Notes: generated from the sequence alone by a model not told the origin. Shown: positions 11,892-25,619, numbered from the stretch's first letter. The stretch is DNA of 64,000 nt from Druceiella hillmani (GCA_039881145.1 JAYKKI010000076.1:10409001-10473000), one strand, 5' to 3'. A program made the numbers and translations.

Positions 11892-12349
11892 CGCTCAGCA
11901 ATTAGGAAGCAAGCAATAATAAAGAAATATACCCATATTTTTTAATTTCGTTTTTTGCCTCATAGTTAACTTATTTTCAGATTACCTTTGAATTATAAGT
12001 CTGTGGTGGACAAATGTCAATTAATATTGGAGTAATGATATTTTGTAATAATATTCGTTCGGTCAATTTTTATTTTTTCCCCGACGTTACAAAATTACAT
12101 TATTGATTGAATTATATTTTTATAATTTTGTTAAACAAGTTCTCGTCACTTCTTGCTTGTTTATTAATCCACTATAAATCCGTGGGTTGAATATTATCCC
12201 TTCAACGTCTCTTAAATCTTAAGCTATTTTTATTATCAAGGTAAAATATAAATAAAAGAGGTTGCTATATGGAGCATGACATATTTAATTGAATATATAT
12301 GTTAAATTAAAGCGTATTATTTTAGATCCTAAATTGAACATTAAACACA

Positions 12350-12510
12350 ATTAATTTTTGTTAATAGCCCCCCTGAAGATGTTGTAATACAACGAAACCA
12401 AGGCCGTGGTAAAGCAATTAAACAAAGTAGAAATAATACTACATCACGTAGTTTCATTTAATTGTGGACAATGAATTTCTACAAAATGAACACATAATAT
12501 ATTCAATATT
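12350..12510 (+). repeat. Half copy of LINE-tail element (unit A)
   Basis: Reads CCTGAAGATGTTGTAATAC, then AACGAAACCAAGGCCGTGG, then the ATGAAAC-complement end GTAGTTTCATTTAATTGTG and a decayed AATATATTCAAT terminus. It is the same 3' tail as that closing the LINE relic at 53470-56471. Confidence 0.8.
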
Positions 12511-14307
12511 TGAAAATTGAAATTATTGAAAACATTTTTACATAATTAAATTGATTTTAAATCTAAATTTTCCAAGCTATGGAAATCTTTACCTTGTATT
12601 TATTTTTATGAAATTATGTTTCTTGCTATTAAGATAGTTCACTCTTTAAATAAAAAGCACAATTGTTTTATCGACGTTCTGGTCAATAAAGTGGCATCCA
12701 ATTTGTTCACTCTAACATTGTAATTATCGTAAATTGTATATCACAGATTCAAATAAATGGCGAAATAAAATTATATTATCAGAAATTTCCAATTATTACC
12801 AATCACAAACCTCTTTAGCCAATAATTCGAGAAGTCTTAGCCGATTTTTGTGCGATATATCATTCATGTAGCCGTTCTCACTGAACACTTCTAACATATT
12901 GCTTGATCAAAATGGATTTGATAGTTCACAAGTTAGGAAAATATTCGATAATATTAATGATGGGTACATTTTTATTCCAATTTTTTATTTTCTTTGCAAA
13001 TTTTCACGGGATCGTGTGTTTCTTATGCTGTCAAATAATTTATATTTGACATACTTCAATCTTATTATAATATTATTTCATGGTCACTGTTTCGGCTATT
13101 AAGCGCCTTACTTCATTATCATATTTTTCACGTTTTGGTTGGAGATTGCGGAAATCTTAAAAGAAAGTCGAAAAATAATACGTTTTAATTAAAGATATAT
13201 ATTCAATTAATTATGTCATCAGGCATTGTCCATGTAGAAACTCGTTTTGTTTAGATATGACAATTTTATCTAGTTAATAAATCTTATAAGAAAGTTACAC
13301 CTATCGACTATTTTCATAAAATTAGCTCCAAATCGAAAAATAATATTTATTTTCATTTAATTTATAAATTGTACAATTTTTTCAGTAATGAATATTAAGA
13401 AACAATCGTTTTCCTTAAGCAGAGAGTGAACGCTGGTAAAGAAATGTATATAAAATGTACATAATATGTAATAAAATAATGTAAATAAATAAATATACAT
13501 ATTGCTCAAATATGTAGAAAATTCAATGATTGTTTTTTGTCCGAGTGAAAGTATTTCCCTCTCATTTTAAGTTTTTACTCAGTCACATGTACTTAATAAT
13601 TTTTCTTTCATTAAATTCTCATATATTGATTGTACTTTAATTTAAACTTATTCGTTAAATGACGATTAATCTTAGGTAAAAAATTTGCATGCACTTTCCT
13701 TTTATGCCATTTACACCACCTTTGTGTACCAGATGTATAAAATATGAGGTCCTTCATGGGAAAATTTTTATAGATGAATGTGATGTTCTTTTAATATGCC
13801 TCTTTGCACTTCTTCCGAAGTTTCAAGGTTAGTCGAAGGGTCAAATCACAGTAATTTGATAAATTGGTGATGAACACTATTAACTTTTCCATCTCTTCAA
13901 AACTAATTAATAATCCATTCTTTCTCTTCACCGCTCTCTTTTATTAAACAATAACGTATTTGTACTGTAAACCAACTAAAAACTTTCAAAACTTTATTGT
14001 CTCCTTCAAAATGTGAATAGTATGTTTTTCTTGGTATAAACTATAATTTCATTTAAATGGTATTTTTATGATAATAGTGGAAATTGAAAATATTCAGCAA
14101 TAAATTCTACCAACTTGTTTACAGTGAACACTAAGCAACAATAAATTATAAAAAAGCAATCAGCTGGCTTCAAATAAATTAATAAATATTTCATTAGCCA
14201 TCCGACACGCACAGAACAATCAATTAGTGATTCGATATGGACCGAAAACAGCTTGTTTCTATTTAGTGTAACCTCGTACTCCATATTTCTTTAGGTATAA
14301 TGAATAA

Positions 14308-14378
14308 TATAAAAAGGGTGAAACTCGACACAGTCTTCACAGAAGTTTCTACAGCATTCTTCAGTTTAATCAACTACA
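14308..14378 (+). promoter_or_regulatory. Core promoter and 5' leader of peptide gene copy A
   Basis: TATAAAAAG lies at 14308-14316. An initiator-like TTCACAG is centred near 14339, about 30 nt downstream. The leader is about 40 nt. The start context ACAATGG has A at -3 and G at +4, a strong initiation context. Confidence 0.7.
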
Positions 14379-16628
14379 ATGGCAAACTTTGCAGGTCAGT
14401 ATAGTTTCAAAATATATTATATTTTTAAATAAGAAAATGTAATAAATACTTTTCTGTGAAAGGTATTAAAAAAATTAATTTCACCTGTAAAGTTATAATA
14501 CTTCGAGCAGCAGAGAGTTTGTTCATTATCTCTCGGAAATGCAAAGCACTCAATAAAATTAAATTTTCAATTTAAAAACTATACTTACCATGATATTGTA
14601 TGAGTTTATGTTCAAAAACATTGTATTAAGGTTCAACAAAAGGTTTGGAATTCCTTCCTAGTAGATTGAAGCACATCGTACAGCTCCACAACAGACAAGA
14701 GCTAGTTGCAATTTTGAAAGTATATTAAATTTCACGTGTAACAATTCCCATCAAATCAGATCAATATTTTTCTGTTTTCTTTATAATTTATGAGCATAGA
14801 CTCCTCCAATTAGTTACTTGAAGTGTTGGAAAATTATTGGTAAAAGAAACTCATTCTGAACAAATTAATGTCAAGATTTGAAACGTCATTGTTTTGTACG
14901 TCGTCATTGTTTGAAACTGTTCGGTTGTCTTGTAACATTTCGCAGTAACCGTAGTAAAAATAATAACAATTTACTCTTGCCAAATTCTGTGCTACAAAAT
15001 TCATGTTTTTAAAGAAATTGTCGACAAATGTCCTTTATACACTATTTCGTTGATTTTCTTTATATAAATAGTACTGTCCTGGTAACATCTCCATGTGAGC
15101 AACCCATATCCTTTGAATCAGATGAATCCATTTTAGAGCAGAACTATATTACCAGGCAACAGACATAATCCCTATTGAAACCACAGGATCAGTTTCATAA
15201 TCTATAGAATAATAGAAATTCGTGACAGAATACTCTTTTTATAACCATCAATTAGTTTGGTGAATATGTGCAGCTCTGGGTTTTCCATGTGTATCGCGGT
15301 CATGACTTAAGTGAAGCTCCCGTTACCCTCTTGTTCTCTGTATTTTACGTCTATCATGGGTAAGTTTCATTTGAATCTCGCGACCTCTTTACAAGAAAGT
15401 ACTTTGTCAGTTTTTCGATAGTCTGTTTTTTCTTTCTTCATTTTCATTATTATGAACCAAATACTTTTTTTGCGTTATAAACTGTATAAATGTTGAAAAA
15501 TATAGAAATAAGAACAAGTTAAAAATCTAAAAAATAATAAAATTATTGTACGTGATTTATTTTAAATTTTTGCATCGAAAAGATGATAAAGTTCATACTT
15601 TTACGAACAATTTTAGAATTAAAAAAATATGCCTAATAATACATTTTTCCTGAAATGTTAAATAAAACGAATTATTGAAAAGCGATGCAATAAAATGCAA
15701 GAAAATTTTGTAGAAATATTATTATTGTGCTAAATGTTTTATTTGTAGCAGGTTGTTTATTATGTAGCAGGTTGAATCGCATTCATATTTTAAAAAATTT
15801 AGTACCTATAGCTAACTAAACGTAACTGCTAAAATAAGAACGGTTTATGTAAATTATTCATCAATTTTTGGAGACTATGAATGCGTGCACTCGCTACTTA
15901 TTACTTAATATCCTACGAAAAAGCGCGGTCCGTGTTACGATTTATATTAACGGAGACGGTTAGCCGCCATGAGATACCAACTCCGCGCCGTAATCATTTT
16001 TATTAAATGAATTTAATAAACCTGAACTATCTGAAGTATACATTTAAATAACATAATATAAACGACAAAGTTGATCCAGACTAAATGCCTAATGTAAATA
16101 ACGTATTTATTTTTGAAAGTATTAATACTGTGCTATTAAACCAAAAATATTCAGGAATAAACTTCTATTTGCTATAAAATTAAAAAAAAATAAAAATGTT
16201 TATTGTCTCTCAAGCGTAGAAGATCAGCACATACTATTCCAGGTTTTTATTTAGACCGTCTTGAGTTCTACTATTTTGTAGTACTTCAAATTAATATTGC
16301 TCTTTTAGTTTTATCAGCGTCAGTCATGTAAGCGCCCGAAAAGCGTATTTTCGTCGAATTGGGAAACTTCGCTATTTCGTCTTCGTATTTATGTCAATGT
16401 ATTACAGTCCTGAACCTTCCTCCAGAAACAATCTGAATAATGGTGAACAACGCATCAAAATAATTTCAATAATTTCAAAGCCTTGTCTGGATACATAGCC
16501 AGATGCGCAGACGGAATCTATTTAACATAATAGAAAGAATAGAGATTAATATTGACATTTAGCGACTAACTTTCCTACTTACGTATGACTACTTGACTCC
16601 ATAAGTTTACGATCCGATTGAAGTTAAC

Positions 16629-16683
<55 letters not shown>

Positions 16684-16988
16684 ATATATATATATATATA
16701 TATATAATATGACGAAAATCAACAAAATAATGTATAAATCAAAGTTATTAATTTTCAGTTCCTAAGATTATTAATTAAATAAAAAATAAACATTGTTTGT
16801 GCATTGGCTATAATTTAGTTTATTAATATAAGTACTTTCTTTCAGTTCTTTTACTCGTCATTGCTGGGCTCGTTGGGTTATCTACTCAGTTCATGGCTGG
16901 CATCATGATTAACCGCAAGCCAACACAGGAGAGATTCGCCCGCTCAATGGAAGCGATTCCCTATGTATACTATCAACCGATGAACTAA
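14379..16988 (+). CDS. Small secreted peptide gene, copy A (join 14379-14394, 16846-16988)
   Basis: Two coding exons give a 52-residue protein. Exon 1 (16 nt) ends before GTCAGT; exon 2 begins after a pyrimidine-rich TACTTTCTTTCAG acceptor; the intron is phase 1 and 2451 nt. Residues 1-23 look like a signal peptide, with hydrophobic core LLLVIAGLVGL. Cleavage after FMA would leave a peptide of about 29 residues with no cysteines, a basic pair (R29-K30), further arginines at 35 and 38, and an aromatic tail YVYYQPMN. The only A/B exon difference is one synonymous base. I do not recognise the family. A secreted bioactive or glandular peptide is an inference from architecture; the function is unknown. 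A TATA box lies upstream and AATAAA follows at 17155. Confidence 0.72.
16630..16706. repeat. (TA)n microsatellite in intron of copy A
   Basis: About 76 bp of TA with a GTATGTATG interruption, roughly 140 bp before exon 2. The tract in copy B is about twice as long. Confidence 0.95.
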
Positions 16989-17154
16989 TTTTTTTAAATT
17001 GTGGAAGTCCATCATATTTTCATCTACTTTTCAGCTGCAGCAAAACACGCCTTAAGATAATAATTAAAAAATGCGTCTGGTTAAATATTCTCATATTTAG
17101 CACATTCTCTTGAAAATATTTAGGAATTAATTGAATATAATATAAAATAATACA

Positions 17155-17160
17155 AATAAA
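17155..17160 (+). promoter_or_regulatory. Putative polyadenylation signal, copy A
   Basis: AATAAA 167 nt after the stop codon, conserved in copy B at 31056-31061. Several AT-rich variants nearby make the exact site uncertain. Confidence 0.5.
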
Positions 17161-17479
17161 TATAAATTTGGACTTTCTTAAGTTGTTTTTTTTATTACAC
17201 AATAAGTATTCTCTTTACATGAATTTAAACGACTTTTGTCTACATGCGTGAAGAATATTCACTTATATATCGAATTTATCCTCATCTACAATCTTGTTGA
17301 CATCCTAACTAGCAAATACAACTTGTTGACAACATAACTAGCAAATAAATACGCCTTCTTTAAATATATTAATTTCTCTCGTGATTCATAAAACAATTAT
17401 ACTAATTATGTTAAGATTCGGCAAATAGTAAAAAAAATACAATTCGTTCGTGTTCGTTCTTGCTAAGTTATTGTGCTTT

Positions 17480-17499
17480 AAATATATATATATATATAT

Positions 17500-17538
<39 letters not shown>

Positions 17539-17548
17539 TGTGTGTATG
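17480..17548. repeat. (TA)n/(CA)n microsatellite at unit B start
   Basis: TA repeat with a CACACA interruption, followed by TTTGTTTGTGTGTATGAAAA, as at 4321 and 34035. Confidence 0.95.
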
Positions 17549-18319
17549 AAAAACAAGTTGAATAAAAATGTATAGTTACTTTTCGATAGGTTGCTTGAAA
17601 AATGTCGTATTTCATAAATTTATTTTAAATTTAATTAAATCAGATCTTAAAAATGCTTGCTGAAAGTCGTACTTTGGACCATGCATCGTGAAAATGAAAT
17701 GCGTCATAAAAATATATTCAAAATATTTTTTTATATTACCTGAATTTTAAATTTTTTTTTTCTTTGATTTTTTGTTGAAAATTTTATTTTGTAAGATATG
17801 GGTACTTGTTGCTGCCGTTTGAGAAAAACTATACCTACTCGCCGGGGTTGACGTCCGCTAGCAACCATATTGCGCTTTTCTTGACCTTATCTATGCTTTA
17901 CCGAGAGACGTTTTCAGTACGTTTCGCCTAGCTATCATAATATATAAAAGTGCGTGATTGAGCCCTAATAACGTTCTATGAGGTTTTAGTATCCTGTCCA
18001 TAGTCAAGTATCCTTAGATAGAAATAATAATATAGAATCCACATTAAGATCGGATGCAATCAAAGCAAAAGCTTTTCAGATATCTTAATATGAAACTAAA
18101 ACTCAAAGTTGAATTTCTTTAATTTTTTTGGTTGAAACTTTTATGAAATATATGTAAATGTTTTAAATCCAGCATGAAATATAGAGTGAAAACTTGACAC
18201 TGGCTTAGTGTCATTTTTGGCAAAAATTATAACTTGAAAATTAATACAAAACATATAACTTTTTTCTAAAGAAAATTCCAACAAAAAATTCTCGAGTTTT
18301 GCTCCTTTTTGTATTATTG

Positions 18320-18550
18320 GACGTAATTACAATTAAATGAAACTATGTGACGTAGTATTGTTTCTACTTTCTTTAATTTCTTTACCACGACCTAGGTTTC
18401 CCTGTATTACGACATCTTCAAGTCGGCTATTAGCAAAGATAGATCTTAAATAGCCCACCAGAAACTTGAAATACAACAAAACCTAGGTCGTGGTAATAAA
18501 ATTAAGGAAAGTAGAAATAATACTACAGCACATAGTTTCATTTAAGTGGG
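18320..18550. mobile_element. Palindromic foldback element, unit B copy
   Basis: Ortholog of 5064-5300, with the same inverted arms. The CTGAAGA-type core motifs are mutated in both arms. Confidence 0.85.
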
Positions 18551-20463
18551 AAGAAAGAGGCTTTTGCAATTTTTTTCGAAATATCCACTACTACTTAATT
18601 AAAAATTGACACTTTACAAGTCGTAACTTTTAAATAATCTCCAATTGATGTGTTAAATGTTCAGTGGTGAGAGTAATGTGATACACAGAGATTATCTGAA
18701 TGCAAACATTTGCAAAGATTTAGAATTTACAGGGAAATAGGAAAAAGTGAATGTTTGAGGAATTTTTATCAAACTACTTTTTAATGCAGGAATGGGCGGC
18801 GTATTCCGGATATCAGCGTCCAACTTTTCATACTTTTGTAACATGAAGAGTGAAGGAATATTCATCGAAAGAGGTATCATGTCTGGATATAAGAAAAGTA
18901 AGGACATTATCACAGGACCATTCAGTAAATTATTGATTTTACGATTTTTCTTATTATTAAAATGGTAATATTTTTCACATTTAGCCTTTGGTTTGGGCAC
19001 GACATATAAAAGTTTTCAAAAAATGGTCGATTGAATATATAGGAAGATTATTAAATAAGTTTCCAGCAACTAAATTGCAAAAAAAATATTACCTCAACTG
19101 ATTTTAACTCTATTTTTAAAAAACTTAATTTCAACCCAGTGCTTTCTATTTAAATTTAACATTTTATAAATTTATGAAAACTCTCCTATTTCTTCCGAAA
19201 TGTGCACATAATATCATTATTTTTATTTTTGAAAAATTTTATTTGGAAAATATTTTATTTAAAAATTTATTTATAATTTAACAATTTTATTTTATTTTAT
19301 TTAAAAGTTAAATTGAATTTTATTTTTGTTCTTTGGTTACTTAATTACTACTTAATTTTATATTTATCAAAGGATTTTTTAAAATTTACTCTTATGATCT
19401 TTCATTATTCTAAATTTGGTTTCATTCAGCAAATATTTGCCCTCTAGCGTTAAACCCCTAAATTAGTTTATTTAAACCCTAGAGATTTATAAAAGTTTTA
19501 CTGTAGCTGAATAAATAAAAAAAATGACTTCCTTATTTGCAGTGATCTGGACGTAGTATCTTGGCGATTTGGAAACAAAATATCCAATATTTACTTCTAT
19601 GCTTAACAATGTAACATTTGAAGTTGGATCTTTAGAAATACTCGTTTATTCACATCACTATGAATAATGTGTAGGTACGACTGCGTTTCACATAAAAGGA
19701 AGATAAATAAAGAACTGGGACCTGTTACATGGATGAGTTTTCCCTAAATAAATAACGATAAAGAAAATTGTTTACACACTAGTGAAAGAGATGACTACAT
19801 TTTATTTGAATTTCGTCCATTTTTCTCACTTTGCATCGACATTTAACTAAGGTGATTTTTTTGTATACTCAACTTCGACGCGGAAGATGCTTGGAGTTTA
19901 ATGATGACAACTTTACTCGTATTGTCGATGCGCATATTTAGTATGGTCTAGATGGGTGAGTTTTTACATTGACCGTTTCAAGATTAATTTTTCTGTAAAA
20001 AAATTGATTTCAAAATTTTACTTGAAATGTAAAGGTCTATAAAAAAGCCAATGTATTATTTAGTATTCTAGTTACGACCTAAAATTACTTGTGTTTTTCA
20101 CCAATTTGAATCAACGCAATGACGAATTACAATTATTTTGGCAAATTTCTAATTAGTTGTAAATGTTTTTTCCTTCTTATTCGTAAAATTATTTTATCCG
20201 ATTTTCTTTTGTAGAAAGGAAACGTAAAATTTCTTGTAAAAAAGTGTATTTGGCTTTGATATATAATTATGAATTACATTTATGTACATTTATCATGGAC
20301 AGTTGAAGAAATCCTAATTTCAAAAATTCAGTAATCTCTAAAACCTATTGACATTTATTTAACGATCTGTTTTTTAATCTTATTAACAGATCACTAACAA
20401 CAAAGTTATTTTTATATAGTAGACGAATAAAAATTATTTATTTATATTTTTATTACATTTTTA

Positions 20464-20513
20464 GAAGCATTGCTATTTTCAGGTATATTTCCATAACTGA
20501 AAAATAACAATGC
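20464..20513. repeat. Short imperfect inverted repeat (unit B)
   Basis: Counterpart of 7278-7329: AAGCATTGCTATTTTCAG followed by CTGAAAAATAACAATGCTT. Confidence 0.7.
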
Positions 20514-21630
20514 TTTTCACAGTATATATATGAAAGAGTTTACGGCATTATGCGATTTATAGATAGTGCTAATTTAATATTTTCGGCTCGACATATTTTC
20601 TCTTTATAAAATTAAAATTACCATTTTAATTTGAAATTTACATTCAGTTATTTAAAATAAAGGAAAAAAAATAGAAACTTACTCCCCTCCCGTCTGAGTC
20701 CCTCAGGTCTAGAGTCCCTTACGTTTGCTTTCGTCTGCCAACTTGAAATTTGACAATGTAAAGAAAAAAATAGTGGAAACTAACAACAAAAAAAGTTACT
20801 ATAAAATAGAAGAAAATTCTCTTATTGTATCATTAGTCATACACCAAAATATCATAAATCACGCAATCAGCAAATATATTAGCTACACCCTGTCTCGACA
20901 AGAAGGACTAAAGTACATAAGAAATGTAACAAGTAAACAAAAAAAATTACCGGCTGCTCGAGATTTGTTAAAATAACAAATAATTTAAATAATGTTACCT
21001 TTATAACTAGACATGATGTTTGAATCATTATATTTTAAATTTTTTCAAGGAAAAAATTTCAAAGCCCGCTATCCATTATTCAAGTTACGCAACACGTGCA
21101 GTATGGCCAAACGTCCCCGTATTAATAACGGTGAATTGTCAATAACAGTAACATTAATATATACTCCTGTTGTCAAGTTCTCGCATGAAATACAAACAAC
21201 ATCCGATTTCTGGTCACTGCTATATTTAATGTGGTAATATATATTAATAATGTCACGTTTCACCAAATTTGCTATGAAAAAGTTTATAAAAAAATAAATT
21301 ATTTATAAAAAAAATTAGCTTTACGTTAAGAGTCATTCTCGAGATTTTATAACGAATTCTGTCAAAGCCAGAGCAAAACTGTTTCAAAATATTTTACAAT
21401 ATTAATCCTTGTATAAATGGCGCAGAATTATCGTGATACCTGGTCGTATCTTAATGTTACAGAAATTAATTGTAACAAATCCTCGATCTGTCGTAAATAC
21501 TACAGTTATTTATTAAATTGCACTGAAGGAAATTAGTGCTAATGTTACATTAGGAATATACAAAGATGGCCATGGCAGCGACTGATGTTAATGGTGCGAG
21601 CGGAACTCATATTTTTGTTGTAATTTTGAC

Positions 21631-21710
21631 AATACTATTGACTTATTGAACTTAATAGACGATACTATTGACTTAATAGACTTAATAAACAGTACTATTG
21701 ACTTAGTAGA
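21631..21710 (+). repeat. Minisatellite of ACTATTGACTTA units (unit B)
   Basis: Same repeat and copy number as unit A (8462-8541). Confidence 0.85.
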
Positions 21711-21837
21711 GTGCAGGCTGCACAGCGTTGTAAGCACTCTACAAGTAAGCAGTAAAATGGCGCCCGGATCCAGTAGGATTTAGGTGTGACATTACAAGGT
21801 TAAAAAATATTTTGTGTTGCGGAGGGATCTGCAGTAT

Positions 21838-21839
21838 GC

Positions 21840-21880
<41 letters not shown>

Positions 21881-21881
21881 G

Positions 21882-21941
<60 letters not shown>
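21838..21941. repeat. (TA)n microsatellite
   Basis: TA repeat with a TGTATGTATGTATGTATATG interruption, orthologous to 8672-8808 but shorter. Confidence 0.97.
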
Positions 21942-21944
<3 letters not shown>

Positions 21945-22394
21945 ACCAGTTAATTTCAATAACTCTATTAACGTGTAACAATTGTAAATATGTCATTTTT
22001 ATGAAACTATTTTTGAGTCATCCAATCATGCTGTTATATTGAATATTTTTTTAAAGTATTTAGTACATTACCGATTTTAAAATGGAACTCCTTAAGTTAT
22101 AAATTTGTTCAGTTTGATTTTATTACATTCATCCCATTCAAGGGAATGTTGCGAGAGCTTGAGTTTTGGGCACGCGTAAATAGCGAAATGCCTGGCATTT
22201 AATCGGATTATTTTTAAACTATTACTAATTTGGGTTGATGGCTGATAGTTAAAAAGATGCATACTTTCTTGACTTGAATAGTGTATCACAAGCAACGTAT
22301 CATTTTTACCTTCACTATGGCGACCAGACCATCGTAATTCCATCATTATAGAATCCGGAGTTCATTGACTTGAGTCAATTCTTGTAACTTACTT

Positions 22395-22820
22395 TCTCAA
22401 TTAAAAACCAGAAAATCGTTAGATCGCAAGGTTTAGACAGGCTGTATCACTGTCAAATTATGAGCGAGGAGTTGGAATCAGTAGAAGCAGCAAAGTATTT
22501 GCTTGAAACCCAAAATACTAATTTAAAACCAGCAAATCCTCAAGTTCACAGTTTAGAGAGGCAGTGCCGCCATAGAATCAGCACATGAATTGTTGGCGCA
22601 AAGAGTTCAATGACTTTATGTTCTTCGTCTGTGTTCTAAATCCACATTTAAAACCAGCACATCCTTTAGTATCAAGATTTAGGCTGACATTACCCCAATA
22701 ACATTAGGACTGAGTAGTTGGCATTTGATTTTAAATTACCAAGTGCTTGATACCAGCAATACTAACTTAAAACCAGTAAATTTTCAAGTCTTAAAGTTTA
22801 GGTTGACAATAACTCTGAAA
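22395..22820 (+). repeat. Degenerate tandem repeat, unit about 130-140 bp (unit B)
   Basis: Four units marked by TTTAAAACCAGCAAATCCT or TTAAAACCAG variants, each followed by a TTTAGA/TTTAGG segment. There is one unit more than in unit A. Confidence 0.8.
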
Positions 22821-23869
22821 CGTCTGAAGTTATGGATCAGAATTTGAAATTATTATAAATTTGCCATAAAGACTGAATATTTTTATAAAATTTCATGAAA
22901 ATTGGTCGTGTAAAAGCAGCTGAATAATAAGTCGCCAAAATGTGAATCAAAAACTACATACGAAAAGTTAAGCCAAATAAAACCATTTTTAAAAATACTA
23001 TGAACGATTTATAATAAAAGAAATTGACCTTTTTTTACGAAATACGCAGCAATTAATTAAATAAAACTACATATAAAGCAAAAAAAAAATTATTAAATTC
23101 AAACAAGGGTAATTATTGTGTAATAAAATATTACGTAATTATTGTGCAATGAGATACAAACAAGTTTTGAGGGAAATTCAAGCAAAGCATTATTTTTAAT
23201 ATTAAATTCTCTACAAAAAATTATTTTATAGTTTTTAAATATTTTTTTGTTTAGCTTTTACGGCAACATCAAATTATTTAAAGTCAGATGTTAGTTTAAT
23301 ATCTCTCTTTAGTTTACGTCTTCAAAAGTTTAATTCTTTTCGAAACTATGAAAAAAGAAATAATTTGAAATATTAGGTTCTATATTTTCCATTTAATTAT
23401 TATGAAAAGTTAGTAAAAACTCATAGTTTAATACTAAATACTCACTCAAATAATTAGTAAATCCGAAAGTAGGACAAGGAACGGTAAAAAGTAAAATTGG
23501 TATAAATTATTTAAATAGTGTCTATAGAGCATTAGTATTCTAAATGTTATTTTTAAATCAAGTATTTTACAGTATAAATGATTGGATCTTATTTTAACAG
23601 AGACTAATATATTTAACATGATTTATAATTAAATGTAATAATATTATGCATAAGCTCTCCGGAGTATTTATTAAGTTTCTGGTCACAACTATTATGGCAA
23701 ATGTAACCACGAAAATACTCGGTTGTATGGAAGGTATAAATTGTAAAATGCAAATGAAAAAAAAAGAAAAAGAACGAAAAATTCCACTAACAATAGAAAA
23801 TGTCGTAATTCTTGTCTATTTTCAGATATTACGCTAAAATGACTTCCTTTCAGGACCGGCTTTCTTTCT

Positions 23870-24145
23870 CCCAATATTTTTTCCCACCACTATTAGTTGC
23901 AAGAGCTTTTATATGTTATGCCTGAGCACAGGTCCCAAATATGAAACTTTATGTTGTTTGATTGTTTGCAAAAGTTTGAGTTTCTGACTAACCTGTCGCA
24001 GAACTGCCTCATTGGTGACTGTTTGAGTCCAAGATGTAGACATCATGCGTCTGTAGGCCCCGATTTTGAATGTACGCTTCATGAAATCTCCCTTAATAGA
24101 CCAGGTCTCGCATCCGTATAGAAGTATTGGCCAGAATTAGCACTG
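23870..24145 (-). pseudogene. LINE reverse-transcriptase C-terminal relic (unit B)
   Basis: Same minus-strand VTNEAVLRQ-type segment as 10590-10860, with its own substitutions. The unit B copy continues past the point where the inverted copy stops. Confidence 0.55.
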
Positions 24146-24363
24146 TAGTAATTAAAGATGCATGCTCGCAATATAATTATTTGCCTCAAATAATTCTTCA
24201 GAAAAGCTTCTGATAGTGTAAGTTGATCTACTAAAATTAATTTGCATCATAGAAAAACAAGTTTTAAAATAAGAGTGATGAGGGTACGGAGTTATTTAGG
24301 TACGAAATGTTAATTCCTTGTTAAATTTAGTATGCTCTTCGTTTTATCCGTTTATTTATAATA

Positions 24364-24760
24364 TTGTTTAAATTTAAGAAGAGTATTTTGAGTGGGCGTA
24401 GTAAACGTGCCGCAGCGCAGAATACGCCAGTTCATGAGATTCAACCGACTTACCGTTCCAATTCACTTCAGAATTATTTAAAACTATGCTTTTCTATTAC
24501 CATTAACAAAGCACAAGATCAAACATTAACGTTACCGATGTTAACGTTAATGTTTACATTCAAACATTCTTTGACCTATTAACATTCCTTGATCGATTAC
24601 ATCGCCCTAATATTAGAGTCGTTCATTGATTTTCACATAGCCAGTTGTTGTCTTTCGTACGGGAAGGTGGGACAGGCACAACGTAGTATATAAAAAAGTA
24701 GTTCAAACCCTGTCGATGTCTAATACACTAACGTGTATTTATATGAAACTCGGCCGGATA
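24364..24760 (+). pseudogene. Helitron/Pif1-type helicase fragment (unit B)
   Basis: The frame 24364-24582 stays open through LCFSITINKAQDQTLTLPM, the best-preserved version of this relic. Downstream the frame is lost, and a short duplication of ACGTTAATGTTTACATTCAA-type sequence is inserted relative to unit A. Confidence 0.5.
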
Positions 24761-25136
24761 GTTTGTATTTTAAATTTTGAAGAAAATACCTGAACAATTA
24801 TCAAACAATCTAAATAAAAAAAATTCCTGAAGTGATTACAGATAGCGGTTTCACTTATTTTTGTTTAATTTTCAGATGAAAAATAACAACAGTAGATTTC
24901 TTTAAAAAAATTAATTAAATGGATTTCTTTGCAAGTGTCACATGTAAATTTAAATGTACCAGTATAAATTTAATTACACGCGAGAAAAAGCAATTTTGAA
25001 ATTAAGTTTTAACAGAAATTTGTAAAGCAATGAGGCTTATCTTAAAATACCAATACCTACAATTAAAACTGGAGTCACTATGTATGAAAATAATAACTGG
25101 CTTACTTTACTTAACGGGCACAACAAACTTTGCATT

Positions 25137-25162
25137 TTTTCTTAGCGTTAACGCTAAGAAAA
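25137..25162. repeat. 26-bp perfect palindrome (unit B copy)
   Basis: Identical dyad to 3339-3364 and 11866-11891. Confidence 0.85.
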
Positions 25163-25619
25163 CGCTCAGCAATTAGGAAGCAAGCAATAATAAAGAAATA
25201 TACCCATATTTTTTAATTTCGTTTTTTGCCTCCTAGTTAACTTATTTTCAGATTACCTTTGAATTATAAGTCTGTGGTGGACAAATGTCAATTAATATTG
25301 GAGTAATGATATTTTGTAATAATATTCGTTCGGTCAATTTTTATTTTTTCCCCGACGTTACAAAATTACATTATTGATTGAATTATATTTTTATAATTTT
25401 GTTAAACAAGTGCTCGTCACTTCTTGCTTACTTATTAATCCACTACGAATCCGTAGTTTGGATATTATCCCTTCAACTTCTCTTAAATCTTAAGCTATTT
25501 TTATTATCAAGGTAAAATATAAATAAAACAGGTTGCTATATGGAGCATGACATAATTAATTGAATATATATGTTTAATTAAAGCGTATTATTTTAGATCC
25601 TAAATTGAATATTAAACAC

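Larger units (their letters stand above)
10837..15235 (+). repeat. Right arm of inverted duplication
   Basis: Reverse-complement partner of 1-4310. The spacer between the arms is about 6.5 kb. Arm loss at 15235 is set by the window edge in the partner, not by a seen breakpoint. Confidence 0.93.
4311..17470 (+). repeat. Direct repeat unit A (about 13.2 kb)
   Basis: Colinear with unit B (17471-31240) from the (TA)n tract and the GTGTGTATGAAAAACAAG motif through the peptide gene and its 3' flank. Differences are scattered substitutions, small indels and changes in minisatellite copy number. Unit A lacks a block of about 600 bp present in B (26715-27318). Confidence 0.95.

Noticed and set aside
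15880..15990. A GC-richer intronic patch (GCGCGGTCC...CCGCC) considered as an RNA gene
   Set aside because: No tRNA boxes, rRNA identity or stable fold was recognised; its conservation in unit B is no better than its surroundings.
18692..19000. A 102-codon minus-strand frame in unit B
   Set aside because: The unit A counterpart has an in-frame stop and there is no recognisable domain.
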